Positions 1-5,569 are shown, numbered from the stretch's first letter. The stretch is DNA of 6,352 bases from Prado023 sp032123675 (GCA_032123675.1 JAQBEX010000190.1:1-6352); one strand, 5' to 3'. Notes: generated by a model not told the origin, from the letters alone. Translations and numbers: made by a program.

Positions 1-99
1 GTCCATCAGCAGGTAGACCAAGACAAGGGCGAGGATGATCGCTACCATCGCGACCGGTTTGCGGGTCGGACTCGACGTGCGGGCACTTGAATCGCTCAT
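1..99 (-). CDS. Small membrane protein, N-terminal part only (runs off the window)
   Basis: The first 33 codons of a minus-strand gene are visible; the rest lies beyond position 1. The ATG is at 99-97, with an AGGAGAG ribosome site at about 103-109, four bases upstream (spacing 3-6 depending on how the site is aligned), which supports both start and strand. The N-terminus is polar and basic (S/T/R/K-rich, ending TRKPVAM). A continuous hydrophobic stretch, residues 17-32, follows and reads as a transmembrane helix or uncleaved signal anchor. Basic residues before the helix predict N-inside topology. I do not recognise the family, and too little is visible to assign a function. The gene is divergent from the ABC operon starting at 504, so the 400 bases between them may hold promoters for both. 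A plus-strand open frame over the same bases lacks a comparable ribosome site and is taken as a shadow. Confidence 0.7.
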   Translation of the reverse strand, partial: MSDSSARTSSPTRKPVAMVAIILALVLVYLLMD

Positions 100-244
100 G
101 CGCTCTCCTGGAATAGCGGTCCGGCACTCCACCCAGAGCCATAGCCCCGTGCGCCTCCTGATCTCTTCTACCAGGACGACCAGAGCGTACTGCGACACGT
201 GGGATGAGACAGATGTGCCACGCCAGGGACGTTCGCGGGCTGTT

Positions 245-279
245 CGCACCAAGGGTGCGGTGAGCCTGGCGATCAGGCT
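245..279. repeat. Two adjacent hairpins in the divergent intergenic region
   Basis: CGCACC (245-250) pairs with GGTGCG (254-259) around an AAG loop. Three bases later AGCCTG (263-268) pairs with CAGGCT (274-279) around GCGAT. Both stems are perfect 6-bp. There is no U-tract on either side. They could be operator inverted repeats, a 5' leader structure or a terminator pair; the sequence does not decide which. Confidence 0.35.
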
Positions 280-453
280 GATGGGGACGAAGGGGCGTTC
301 TGCTGGAGTTTCCAACCTTCGCTTCGACCGGGGGCCGTTCCCAGGTGCAGGCCTCGGGCACCCCCGTACTTGGCCTGGGCGCCGCTGGGTGACTCTGACT
401 GGGTGCGGGCTGAGGACCGGCTTCCACGGTCGCTGTGCACCCAGCCCCCGTCG

Positions 454-464
454 GGTACGGTACC
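454..464. promoter_or_regulatory. Palindrome overlapping a possible -10 box upstream of the ABC operon
   Basis: GGTAC-G-GTACC is a perfect 5-bp inverted repeat with a one-base centre, ending 40 bases before the ATPase ATG. It contains TACGGT (456-461), which fits the loose actinobacterial TAnnnT -10 pattern. A repressor bound here would block the operon promoter, but no regulator is encoded nearby. This is a weak site call based on position and symmetry only. Confidence 0.2.
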
Positions 465-503
465 GCTCGGTCGCCACGTCGTGGTGAGGAATGGGGTCAG
501 TTG

Positions 504-1268
504 ATGTCAGAGGCTGCGCAAGCCACGGGCCTGGTCAAGGTGTTCGGCAGCACGCGGGCGGTCGACGGCTTGGACCTGAGCGTTCCGCATGGGTCCTTCT
601 ACGGTATCGCCGGGCCCAACGGCGCGGGCAAGTCAACGGCCATCCGGATGCTCGTGGGGCTGCTGCAGCCTGACGCCGGGTCCGCCTCCGTCGACGGCAC
701 GAACGTCTGGCCGGATCCGCTGCAGGCCAAGGCGGTCCTGGGCTACGTCCCGGACAACCCCGTGCTGTTCGACCGCCTCAGTGGCCAGGAGATGCTGGAG
801 TATGCCGGGCTGCTGCGCGGGATGGACCGCGAGGTGATCCGCCAGCGCTCACAGGAGTTGCTCCGCGTCCTGGATCTCGAGGGGGCCTCGGACAAGATGA
901 TCGCGGACTACTCGCTGGGGATGACCAAGCGGATCGGCCTGGCCGTTGCGCTGCTGCACTCACCGCGGCTGCTTGTCCTGGATGAGCCCTTCGGCTCCCT
1001 GGACCCGGTGAACACCCAGGTGATGGAGGAGATGCTCCAGCGCTACCGGACCGGGGGCGGGACGGTGGTCTTCTCCAGTCACGTGATGGACGTCGTGGAG
1101 CGGCTGTGCGACCGCGTGGCGGTGATCGAGGCCGGTCGGCTGCGGGCGGAGGGGACCGTCGCGGAGCTGGCTGGTGGCCGCTCGCTGCAGGAGGCGTTCA
1201 TCGACCTGGTCGGTGGGCGCGATCTTGAGGATGGGGAGTTGTCGTGGCTGTCGTCCTCGTCCAGCTGA
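504..1268 (+). CDS. ABC transporter ATP-binding protein (ABC-2/DrrA-type exporter)
   Basis: This 254-residue cytoplasmic ATPase powers the permease encoded next to it. The nucleotide-binding domain is complete. Walker A GPNGAGKST is at 37-45, the signature YSLGMTKR at 136-143, Walker B LLVLDEP at 156-162, the D-loop SLDP at 165-168 and the switch histidine in SSH at 193. The Q-loop region reads YVPDNPVLFD (81-90), with Asp where classical ABC proteins have Gln; this is common in the ABC-2 (DrrA/CcmA) branch. ATG 504 is preferred because homology begins just after it and GAGGA lies at 486-490. TTG 501, the adjacent upstream codon, is possible, and an in-frame ATG at 435 would add an unconserved 23-residue tail. 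The last residues are a serine run encoded where the gene overlaps the permease start by 25 nt, so the two are surely co-translated. The exported substrate cannot be told from the sequence. Confidence 0.93.
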   Translation: MSEAAQATGLVKVFGSTRAVDGLDLSVPHGSFYGIAGPNGAGKSTAIRMLVGLLQPDAGSASVDGTNVWPDPLQAKAVLGYVPDNPVLFDRLSGQEMLEYAGLLRGMDREVIRQRSQELLRVLDLEGASDKMIADYSLGMTKRIGLAVALLHSPRLLVLDEPFGSLDPVNTQVMEEMLQRYRTGGGTVVFSSHVMDVVERLCDRVAVIEAGRLRAEGTVAELAGGRSLQEAFIDLVGGRDLEDGELSWLSSSSS

Positions 1269-2809
1269 AGCTCGCGATCCAGCGCCGATCGCTGGGGCAC
1301 AACGGTGGCGGGCAGCGTGCCCTCTACGTGGCGGGATGGGTCCTGGCCCTGACGCTGGGCCTGGGAGCCGGCGGCGTCGTCGACCAGATGACCTCCCAGC
1401 GCACCGGGCTCGGCGACCTGACCCTGGTGATCCTGCTGACCGTCCTGTTCGTCGGCTGGGTCGTGATACCGGTGATCCTCCCCGGGGTTGGCGACGACAC
1501 TGTTGATCCCGAGAAGCTCGAGCAGTTCCCGATCTCAGCGCGTGACCAGGTCCTGGGGCTGCTGCTCGGTTCCCTGATTGCTCCGACTGCCCTGTTCACG
1601 TTCCTCGCTGTGGCTGGTGGCACGTTCGCCTCGGGGGAGACGGTCCCAGCCCGGATTGCCGTGGCCATGGCCGCGGTCATCTTCACCGTGCTGTGCGTGG
1701 CGTCGTCGCGGGCCCTGCAGGCGCTCCTGGCCGGGGCCATGCGCTCGCGTCGTGGCCGCGACCTCATGATCGGCTTGTCCGGCGCCCTGGCTCTGAGCAT
1801 CTACCTGCTCAGCCGCAGCGCCCACAATGTCGACCAGATCCTGGTCGACCTCGAGAACGAGCCGGTGGAGGCGGTGCTGTCGTGGTTGCCGCCCGGGGCG
1901 ATCGGCCAGGGCATGATCGCGGTCCGTGACGGGCGCTGGGGCACCGCCCTGGCGCACCTGCTGGTGACGCTGGCCGCGATCGTGGTGGCGCTGGCAGCGT
2001 GGGCGTGGGTGATCAGGAAGCGCGTCGTCGGCCCCAAGGGAGGTGCCGGTCGGGTCAAGAAGAAGTCGGGGATGTCGACGAACCTCGCGCTGGTTCCGGT
2101 GCTCCTGGAGTCGATGCCCACCTCGGCGGTCACCGCGGCGATGTCCCAGCAGTTGCGCTACCTGTTCTTCCGGCAGCCACGGGCCGTGCAGAGCGTGGTG
2201 ATCCTGCCGATCATGGGCGCGGTGGTCGCCCACCAGATGGTCTCCGACTCCGGGCTTGTGGGCGGGGCCGCGGTGATCACGACCATGTGCCTGCCGGCCA
2301 CCGCGATGTACCTGTTCTCCTACGACGATCAGGGCTTCACGTACATCCTGTCTGCCGGCGCTCCTCCGCGCCAGGTCCTGCTGGGCAAGGTACTGGCAGC
2401 GCTGATCATCGTCCTCCCGTTGATGGCCGTCTTCGTGGTTGTCGAGGCCGTGCTGACGACCAGGTGGGATGAGGCCTTCGCGGCCCTTCTCGCCGGGCTC
2501 AACGTGGCCCTGGCCGGAGTCGGCGTCGGGGCCATGACAAGCGTCATGGCTCCCCAGAACCGGGTGCACCCCGGGGGCAACATGCGCAGGGGGATCGCGG
2601 GGGGCCTGGCCGGCACTGCACTGCTCCTGGTCGTGGTCGGCCTGCTCGTCCTGGCCTGGATGCTGACAGGCGACAGCCTCGGGGCGCCGCTGCCGATGCT
2701 GGCAACCCTGCCGGTCTCGGCGCTCCTGGGATGGCTGCTGCTCCGCCGGGCCGGCGGGCGACTGGCAGCCGACCCGTGGCGCTTCGAGCGGGCCCTGATG
2801 GGCACCTGA
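1244..2809 (+). CDS. ABC-2-type transporter permease, about 12 transmembrane helices
   Basis: This 521-residue integral membrane protein is the partner of the preceding ATPase. Hydrophobic segments lie near residues 27-46, 57-80, 102-124, 138-160, 175-190, 235-257, 316-334, 339-358, 381-402, 413-433, 452-474 and 484-500. That makes about 12 helices, read as two six-helix halves joined by a basic loop (258-275, rich in K/R/G). The motif DPEKLEQFPIS (88-98) after the second helix is typical of large actinobacterial ABC-2-like permeases, in which an L-x-x-FP stretch follows the second helix. A single chain of this size probably forms the whole membrane domain, working with two copies of the ATPase. 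The start is GTG 1244, inside the 3' end of the ATPase gene and preceded by GGGGAG (1233-1238), which indicates translational coupling. The substrate is unknown; no export cargo gene, regulator or immunity-type gene is adjacent. Confidence 0.9.
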   Translation: MAVVLVQLKLAIQRRSLGHNGGGQRALYVAGWVLALTLGLGAGGVVDQMTSQRTGLGDLTLVILLTVLFVGWVVIPVILPGVGDDTVDPEKLEQFPISARDQVLGLLLGSLIAPTALFTFLAVAGGTFASGETVPARIAVAMAAVIFTVLCVASSRALQALLAGAMRSRRGRDLMIGLSGALALSIYLLSRSAHNVDQILVDLENEPVEAVLSWLPPGAIGQGMIAVRDGRWGTALAHLLVTLAAIVVALAAWAWVIRKRVVGPKGGAGRVKKKSGMSTNLALVPVLLESMPTSAVTAAMSQQLRYLFFRQPRAVQSVVILPIMGAVVAHQMVSDSGLVGGAAVITTMCLPATAMYLFSYDDQGFTYILSAGAPPRQVLLGKVLAALIIVLPLMAVFVVVEAVLTTRWDEAFAALLAGLNVALAGVGVGAMTSVMAPQNRVHPGGNMRRGIAGGLAGTALLLVVVGLLVLAWMLTGDSLGAPLPMLATLPVSALLGWLLLRRAGGRLAADPWRFERALMGT

Positions 2810-2827
2810 CCGGCGCGCGCAGCCGGT
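2809..2827 (+). terminator. Terminator-like hairpin overlapping the permease stop
   Basis: ACCGGC (2809-2814) pairs perfectly with GCCGGT (2822-2827) around a 7-base loop, beginning on the last base of the TGA. There is no U-tract, but actinobacterial terminators often lack one. The position suggests the end of the two-gene ABC operon. Confidence 0.35.
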
Positions 2828-2843
2828 GGAGCAGGCGCGGGTG

Positions 2844-2860
2844 CGACCTGAACGAGGTCG
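2844..2860 (+). terminator. Second weak hairpin downstream of the ABC operon
   Basis: CGACCT (2844-2849) pairs with AGGTCG (2855-2860) around GAACG, 35 bases after the permease stop. The 6-bp stem without a U-tract would be weak alone, but with the hairpin at 2809 it could form a tandem terminator. I see nothing else convincing in the rest of 2861-3076. Confidence 0.25.
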
Positions 2861-3076
2861 AGCAGTCCGCCGACGATGCGCACCCGGGGCCAGTCTCAGC
2901 GACGAAGCCACGGGCCTCTCCCCAGAAGCACGGACTGCCTCTTGAGCTTCACAACCTTCGAGTAGGGCCGGCCACGGTCGGGCAGTCGTCCGACGCATCG
3001 GGCACACCGTCCCGTCGGATTCGAGAAGGCTTCGGCTGCGGCTCCGATAGTCATGCTCGTGCCCTGGCCTGCCGCT

Positions 3077-3098
3077 GGGGGTGTGGAAACATGCCCCC
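3077..3098 (+). promoter_or_regulatory. GAAA-capped hairpin ending one base before the ATG
   Basis: GGGGGUGUG (3077-3085) can pair with CAUGCCCCC (3090-3098). The stem has nine consecutive pairs (five G-C, U-G, G-U, U-A, G-C) closed by GAAA at 3086-3089, a stable GNRA tetraloop. The next base begins the ATG at 3099. The only G-rich, Shine-Dalgarno-like bases upstream (GGGGG and UGUGGA) lie inside the stem, so folding would hide them. The pairing is directly visible; a regulatory role is inference. Confidence 0.35.
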
Positions 3099-3467
3099 AT
3101 GCCATCTCCGAGTGAGCTGTCCCGTCAGTACGTCGCCGCATTCAACGCTGGCGATCTCGATGCCCTGATGGCCCTGGTCGACCAGTCCGTGGATTTCAAG
3201 CGCCCCGACGAGGACCGCCTCCTGACCCGCACCGCAGTGCGGTCACGGTATGCCGAGGACTGGTCAGACCACGCGCAGGCGCACCTACACGTCGAACGGC
3301 TGATGGAGTGTGGTTCGACCGCGGTGATCGAGATCGAGGTAGACGCCGGGCCGCCATCACACGAGTGGTACCGGGGAACCGTCATCCACGACTGGAGCGC
3401 TGATGGCCAACTCGTGCGCTACCGGCTGTACATCGGTGACACAGGGCGCCCCGCCGCCGGAGGATGA
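3099..3467 (+). CDS. NTF2-like / SnoaL-fold family protein
   Basis: This 122-residue protein matches the small cone-shaped alpha+beta NTF2-like superfamily. The N-terminal helix motif YVAAFNAGDLDALMALV (11-27) is the family hallmark, followed by a charged segment and a helix with RTAVRSRYAEDW (44-55). C-terminal strands include VIHDWSADGQLVRYRLYI (95-112), where a D-G-x-hydrophobic-x-R-Y turn is typical. The length is normal for a single-domain member. Members include SnoaL-type cyclases, isomerases and many uncharacterised ligand-binding proteins, so no reaction can be assigned. ATG 3099 is chosen because homology starts right after it. GTG 3081 is in frame but has no upstream ribosome site, and its extra residues fall in the hairpin sequence. 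The gene stands alone, flanked by a hairpin at its start and a 9-bp stem 70 bases after its stop. Confidence 0.8.
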   Translation: MPSPSELSRQYVAAFNAGDLDALMALVDQSVDFKRPDEDRLLTRTAVRSRYAEDWSDHAQAHLHVERLMECGSTAVIEIEVDAGPPSHEWYRGTVIHDWSADGQLVRYRLYIGDTGRPAAGG

Positions 3468-3537
3468 GGCGGCTGGCGACTTCGCGATTCGACTGGGTTC
3501 AGCGGACGAGGCCCGGAACACCACGCGCTTCGCGGCA

Positions 3538-3561
3538 GTGTGAGGCTGGGACGCCTCACAC
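3538..3561 (+). terminator. Strong 9-bp terminator-like hairpin after the NTF2-like gene
   Basis: GTGTGAGGC (3538-3546) pairs perfectly with GCCTCACAC (3553-3561) around TGGGAC. It is the longest perfect stem noticed in the window. It lies 70 bases after the NTF2-like stop and immediately before a GGAGGG ribosome-like site. No U-tract follows. Rho-independent termination is the likeliest role; an operator for a downstream transcript is the alternative. Confidence 0.45.
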
Positions 3562-3575
3562 GGAGGGTGGACATC

Positions 3576-3644
3576 ATGAATGGACTGTCGTGGAGGGTTC
3601 ACGTATCGATGCTGTCCGTGGCGTGGACTGCGGCAGCGCACTGA
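3576..3644 (+). CDS. Possible 22-residue micro-ORF
   Basis: ATG 3576 sits 8 bases after GGAGGG (3562-3567), one of the best ribosome sites in the window, and opens a 22-codon frame ending TGA at 3642-3644. The peptide (starting MNGLSWRVHVSMLSVAW) is mildly hydrophobic with one basic residue near the start, like the beginning of a signal or membrane segment. I do not recognise it. It could be a leader peptide, a small membrane protein, the surviving 5' end of a lost gene, or chance. Nothing after it in the other frames reads as a continuation. Confidence 0.25.
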   Translation: MNGLSWRVHVSMLSVAWTAAAH

Positions 3645-3834
3645 CCAGCGGGCCGGGTCGAGCCGGGCCCCGGACCCGGGTACCGGCCAGTGGTTCTCTG
3701 GTGATGCCCGAGATGAAGCTGGAGGCAAGGCCGGGCCGCGGAGCGGCACGAACTCGACCCGGGATGCGGGGGGACGATCGACCCTCCCGGCGCTCGGCTG
3801 AACCGGAGCATCATGGGGGCAGGAGGTGGTGGCC
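3645..3834. other. Non-coding stretch before the hydrolase gene
   Basis: This is very GC-rich sequence with overlapping self-complementary runs (CCCGGG, GGTACC and GGGCCC near 3660-3690). All open frames are Arg/Gly/Pro-rich shadows without ribosome sites. The 5' leader and AGGAGG of the downstream hydrolase gene lie at its right end. Confidence 0.5.
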
Positions 3835-4527
3835 TTGGCGACCCGGGACCTGCAGCGTGAGGTCTTGCTGCGCGCGGGACGGGCCTCGATGAGCCTGTGG
3901 CTGCGGCATCTGGCGGCCCGCGATCCCACGCTTCGGGCACCTGCGCGCACGACCTATGACAAGGCTTCCCAGGCGCTGCCCTGGCCCAAGCACCCGGTGC
4001 TGCAAGTGCACCTGGCCTTCTCGGTGCTTCCCGGCGTGGCCATCTACCGCACCCTCATGGCACACGGGTACACATCCGAGGCCGCAGCAGCCGCCGTGAC
4101 CCGAGCATTGACTGAGATGGCGCGGCCCCGCCACGCCGCCCTGAAGTCCCAGACCCGCGGTCCGCGGGGCCAGCGGCTGTTCATGCAGATCGCCCAACGC
4201 AGCCTGGTGGCCTTCCCCTCCCCTGGCTGGGAGGCCACCTGGGTGCAGCGGACGCCGCGCTGTGTCGCCTTCGACATGACCCGCTGCTTCGACCTGGACA
4301 TGCTTCGGCTCCTCGACGCGACCGCCATCGCCCCGGCCTACTGCGCGGTCGACGACGTCCTGTACACCGACCTGTGCCCCCAACTGCGCTGGCAACGCAC
4401 CGGCACATTGGCCACCGGAGCCCAACGCTGCGACTTCCGATTCGACCACCTGCCGACGGTAGGCACGCCTGTCCGGCCCACCACGCACACATCGTCGCCG
4501 CGTGGCACGGCCATGACGAGGTCGTGA
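3835..4527 (+). CDS. L-2-amino-thiazoline-4-carboxylic acid hydrolase family protein
   Basis: This 230-residue protein resembles the ATC hydrolase family, whose studied Pseudomonas member (AtcB) opens the ring of L-2-amino-thiazoline-4-carboxylate on the route to cysteine. The recognisable part is C-terminal: YCAVDD (169-174), then a 14-residue gap and RTGTLATGAQRCDFRF (188-203). This T-L-x-x-G-x-x-x-CDF-x-F ending is the family's most conserved feature. Residues 1-130 are an Arg/Ala-rich helical region, and the last 25 residues are a variable tail. TTG 3835 is preferred as the start because a perfect AGGAGG (3821-3826) stands 8 bases before it, while the in-frame GTG codons at 3826 and 3829 overlap or touch that site. 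There is no N-carbamoyl-cysteine amidase, racemase or transporter gene beside it, so it is probably a stand-alone paralogue whose true substrate is uncertain. Confidence 0.72.
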   Translation: MATRDLQREVLLRAGRASMSLWLRHLAARDPTLRAPARTTYDKASQALPWPKHPVLQVHLAFSVLPGVAIYRTLMAHGYTSEAAAAAVTRALTEMARPRHAALKSQTRGPRGQRLFMQIAQRSLVAFPSPGWEATWVQRTPRCVAFDMTRCFDLDMLRLLDATAIAPAYCAVDDVLYTDLCPQLRWQRTGTLATGAQRCDFRFDHLPTVGTPVRPTTHTSSPRGTAMTRS

Positions 4528-4548
4528 TGCGGCAGACCTGAGGACGTA

Positions 4549-4565
4549 GTGCACTGTGCGTGCAC
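4549..4565 (+). terminator. Terminator-like hairpin after the hydrolase gene
   Basis: GTGCAC (4549-4554) and GTGCAC (4560-4565) form a perfect 6-bp stem with a TGTGC loop, 21 bases after the hydrolase stop. The half-site is itself palindromic, so it is also a direct repeat. A 10-bp perfect palindrome ACCCCGGGGT follows at 4576-4585. Either could end the hydrolase transcript; there is no U-tract. Confidence 0.3.
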
Positions 4566-4615
4566 CAGCTAGAGCACCCCGGGGTATCCCGAGAGGCTCG
4601 TCTCGTGCTCAGAAC

Positions 4616-4660
4616 TGGCGCGCCTGAAGGGATTCGAACCCCTGGCCTTCTGATCCGTAG
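4616..4660 (-). tRNA. Truncated tRNA-Arg(ACG), 3' half only: probable attachment-site remnant
   Basis: Read on the minus strand from 4660 to 4616, this is the 3' part of a tRNA. It has the anticodon loop CTACGGA (anticodon ACG at 4658-4656), the 3' anticodon stem TCAGA, variable AGGCC and T-arm AGGGG-TTCGAAT-CCCTT. The acceptor strand CAGGCGC, discriminator G and encoded CCA follow. The 5' half is absent: the five bases before the loop are CATGC, which do not pair with TCAGA, and no D-arm or GCGCCTG acceptor strand lies upstream. It cannot be a functional tRNA. A clean break at the anticodon loop is where many tyrosine integrases cross over in tRNA genes. An element inserted there leaves an intact tRNA at one end and this fragment at the other. 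With this polarity, the inserted DNA lies at positions above 4660 and the host chromosome below 4616. Confidence 0.75.
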
Positions 4661-5167
4661 GCATGCTCAGACCATCAATCGCGTCGTCTGGGGTCTGCCC
4701 GACGTGCTCGGCAGCGGGTCGAAACGTCCATCGAACGTCGGCCTGTTCATGAGGGTAGTTGCTTCGTAGTTGCCCGCCGAGGTCCCGATCAGAAGGGCGC
4801 TCGATGGCCTCAGCGGCTCGAGCGATCGCAGCGCACAACCTGGCCACGACGTCTCTGACGCCTACTGTCCGCGCCCGTGGCCGACCGAGAGACCCCCAGC
4901 ATCTGACATCGGCCGACCTGCCCGCACCGCAGCGCCGTACCGGCAGATGCCGCTACCGCCGCTGCGCCGCTTCACGATCGTCAGCCTCGTGCTCAGAGGT
5001 CACCGCAGCCCGCACGTCGTGTAGCGGGTCGGCTCTCCGTCTAGCGGCAACACAGTGCCCTTCCTGCACGCCCGCTACGCCGAGGTGCCTGGCTGTGCTG
5101 CTGCAACGACGGTCAGGGCACGAGTGCCACCAGACTCTTGATGACGTCGGCGAGTTCTGCCGGCTGC
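4661..5167. other. Decayed or non-coding sequence inside the presumed island
   Basis: About 500 bases hold no gene I can support. On the minus strand one frame stays open across 4569-5177, interrupted only by a TAG at 4953-4955. It translates to Arg/Ala-rich sequence and reads straight through the tRNA fragment, so it cannot be an intact ordinary gene. It may be what is left of the P-loop gene at 5168-5282 or of another gene. A short repeat, GTAGTTGC, occurs twice at 4755-4762 and 4766-4773. No integrase motif is visible. Confidence 0.5.
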
Positions 5168-5282
5168 CTACGGCCATTCGTCATAGTCCGTGTCAACCGT
5201 GGCCACGCCCCGACCGCTCAGGACGGTGAGCAACCGTTGTCTTCCCGGCCCCTGACATGCCCGTCACGAATACCGTCGCCTG
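5168..5282 (-). pseudogene. P-loop NTPase (shikimate-kinase-like AAA family) remnant, frameshifted
   Basis: On the minus strand, codons 5273 to 5226 read VFVTGMSGAGKTTVAH, with Walker A GMSGAGKTT at 5261-5235. Four bases (5225-5222) then stand where three would fit. After this one-base insertion the adjacent frame continues LSGRGVATVDTDYDEW (5221-5174). Joined, these match the start of a small kinase-like P-loop family whose members begin with TGMSGxGKST, then a helix ending near L-x-x-RG, then VDTD. The second frame hits TAG at 5170-5168 three bases after DEW, and the usual remaining 130 or so residues cannot be followed. It has at least two disabling changes and should make no functional enzyme. 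GTG 5267 or a codon slightly upstream may have been the start. The family's substrates are mostly unknown. Confidence 0.65.
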
Positions 5283-5556
5283 GGTAGCCCGTCGGGCGGC
5301 GGAAGGACGCAACGGGGGTCGGTGCGCTGGTGTCGGGCCCCGTCAACCGGTCGCGCCGGGTCCGCCACCGCCGGACTGGCGCGGTCCCCGTTGCGGACCT
5401 CACGCGCGCTGCCGTGCAGCCCTCCAGGCTGATCAACTCGGCCCGGCCACCGTACGCGAAGGTCCCCCACGGGGCGCCCAGGGCCAGCGCAACTTGGAAC
5501 AGGGCTACCGCCCCGAAGAGCACCGCGGCAACGATCGCAGCGGTCCCAACATCCAT
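5218..5556 (-). pseudogene. Small membrane protein gene, intact start but degenerate 3' part
   Basis: The ATG at 5556-5554 opens a frame whose first 43 residues look like real protein: a helix MDVGTAAIVAAVLFGAVALF followed by QVALALGAPWG and AYGGRAE. This pattern, one helix then a G-A-P-W-G and Y-G-G segment, is familiar from uncharacterised actinobacterial membrane proteins with two to four helices. The frame then loses membrane character. It becomes Arg/Thr/Pro-rich and runs across the Walker A region of the neighbouring P-loop remnant, read in another frame, before stopping at 5218. I read this as a gene whose 3' part was lost or scrambled and fused to unrelated sequence, about 112 codons in all. 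TAGGCT (5569-5564) lies 7 bases before the ATG, fitting a -10 box for a leaderless transcript, and no ribosome site is needed. A real short protein cannot be excluded. Confidence 0.45.
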
Positions 5557-5563
5557 CCCAGCA

Positions 5564-5569
5564 AGCCTA
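5564..5569 (-). promoter_or_regulatory. Possible -10 box of a leaderless transcript
   Basis: TAGGCT on the minus strand ends 7 bases before the ATG at 5556. This is the spacing of actinobacterial leaderless genes, where transcription starts on the start codon. Upstream, CCGACA is a poor -35 at a long 19-base spacing. The call rests on the hexamer and its position. Confidence 0.35.

Larger units (their letters stand above)
100..503. other. Divergent intergenic region, no gene seen
   Basis: About 400 bases separate the minus-strand membrane-protein gene from the plus-strand ABC ATPase. No frame here has a ribosome site and a recognisable protein. It holds two adjacent hairpins (245-259 and 263-279) and a palindrome (454-464), listed separately. 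A possible -10 box, TACGGT at 456-461, lies inside the palindrome, but I see no convincing -35 at 16-18 bases upstream. Promoters for both flanking genes are expected here by position. Confidence 0.6.

Noticed and set aside
35..487. Plus-strand open frame of 150 codons over the divergent region
   Set aside because: No ribosome site, low-complexity basic protein, and it overlaps the minus-strand gene that has both a ribosome site and a clear membrane helix.
1535..3100. Minus-strand open frame of 521 codons opposite the permease gene
   Set aside because: Gln/His/Arg/Gly-rich translation without domains; it is an antisense shadow caused by high third-position GC in the permease gene.
2896..3141. 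Minus-strand frame of 81 codons with a C-x-x-C pair and a basic tail
   Set aside because: It overlaps the NTF2-like start, lacks a ribosome site and resembles nothing I recognise; it could at most be a gene scrap.
4560..4769. Plus-strand frame translating to EGIRTPGLLIRR
   Set aside because: This peptide is the well-known false translation of the antisense strand of a tRNA T-arm; it led to the tRNA fragment call instead.
4602..4997. 12-bp direct repeat CTCGTGCTCAGA at 4602-4613 and 4986-4997, considered as a second att core
   Set aside because: About one chance 12-mer repeat is expected in a window this size; the match does not extend and is not part of the tRNA fragment.
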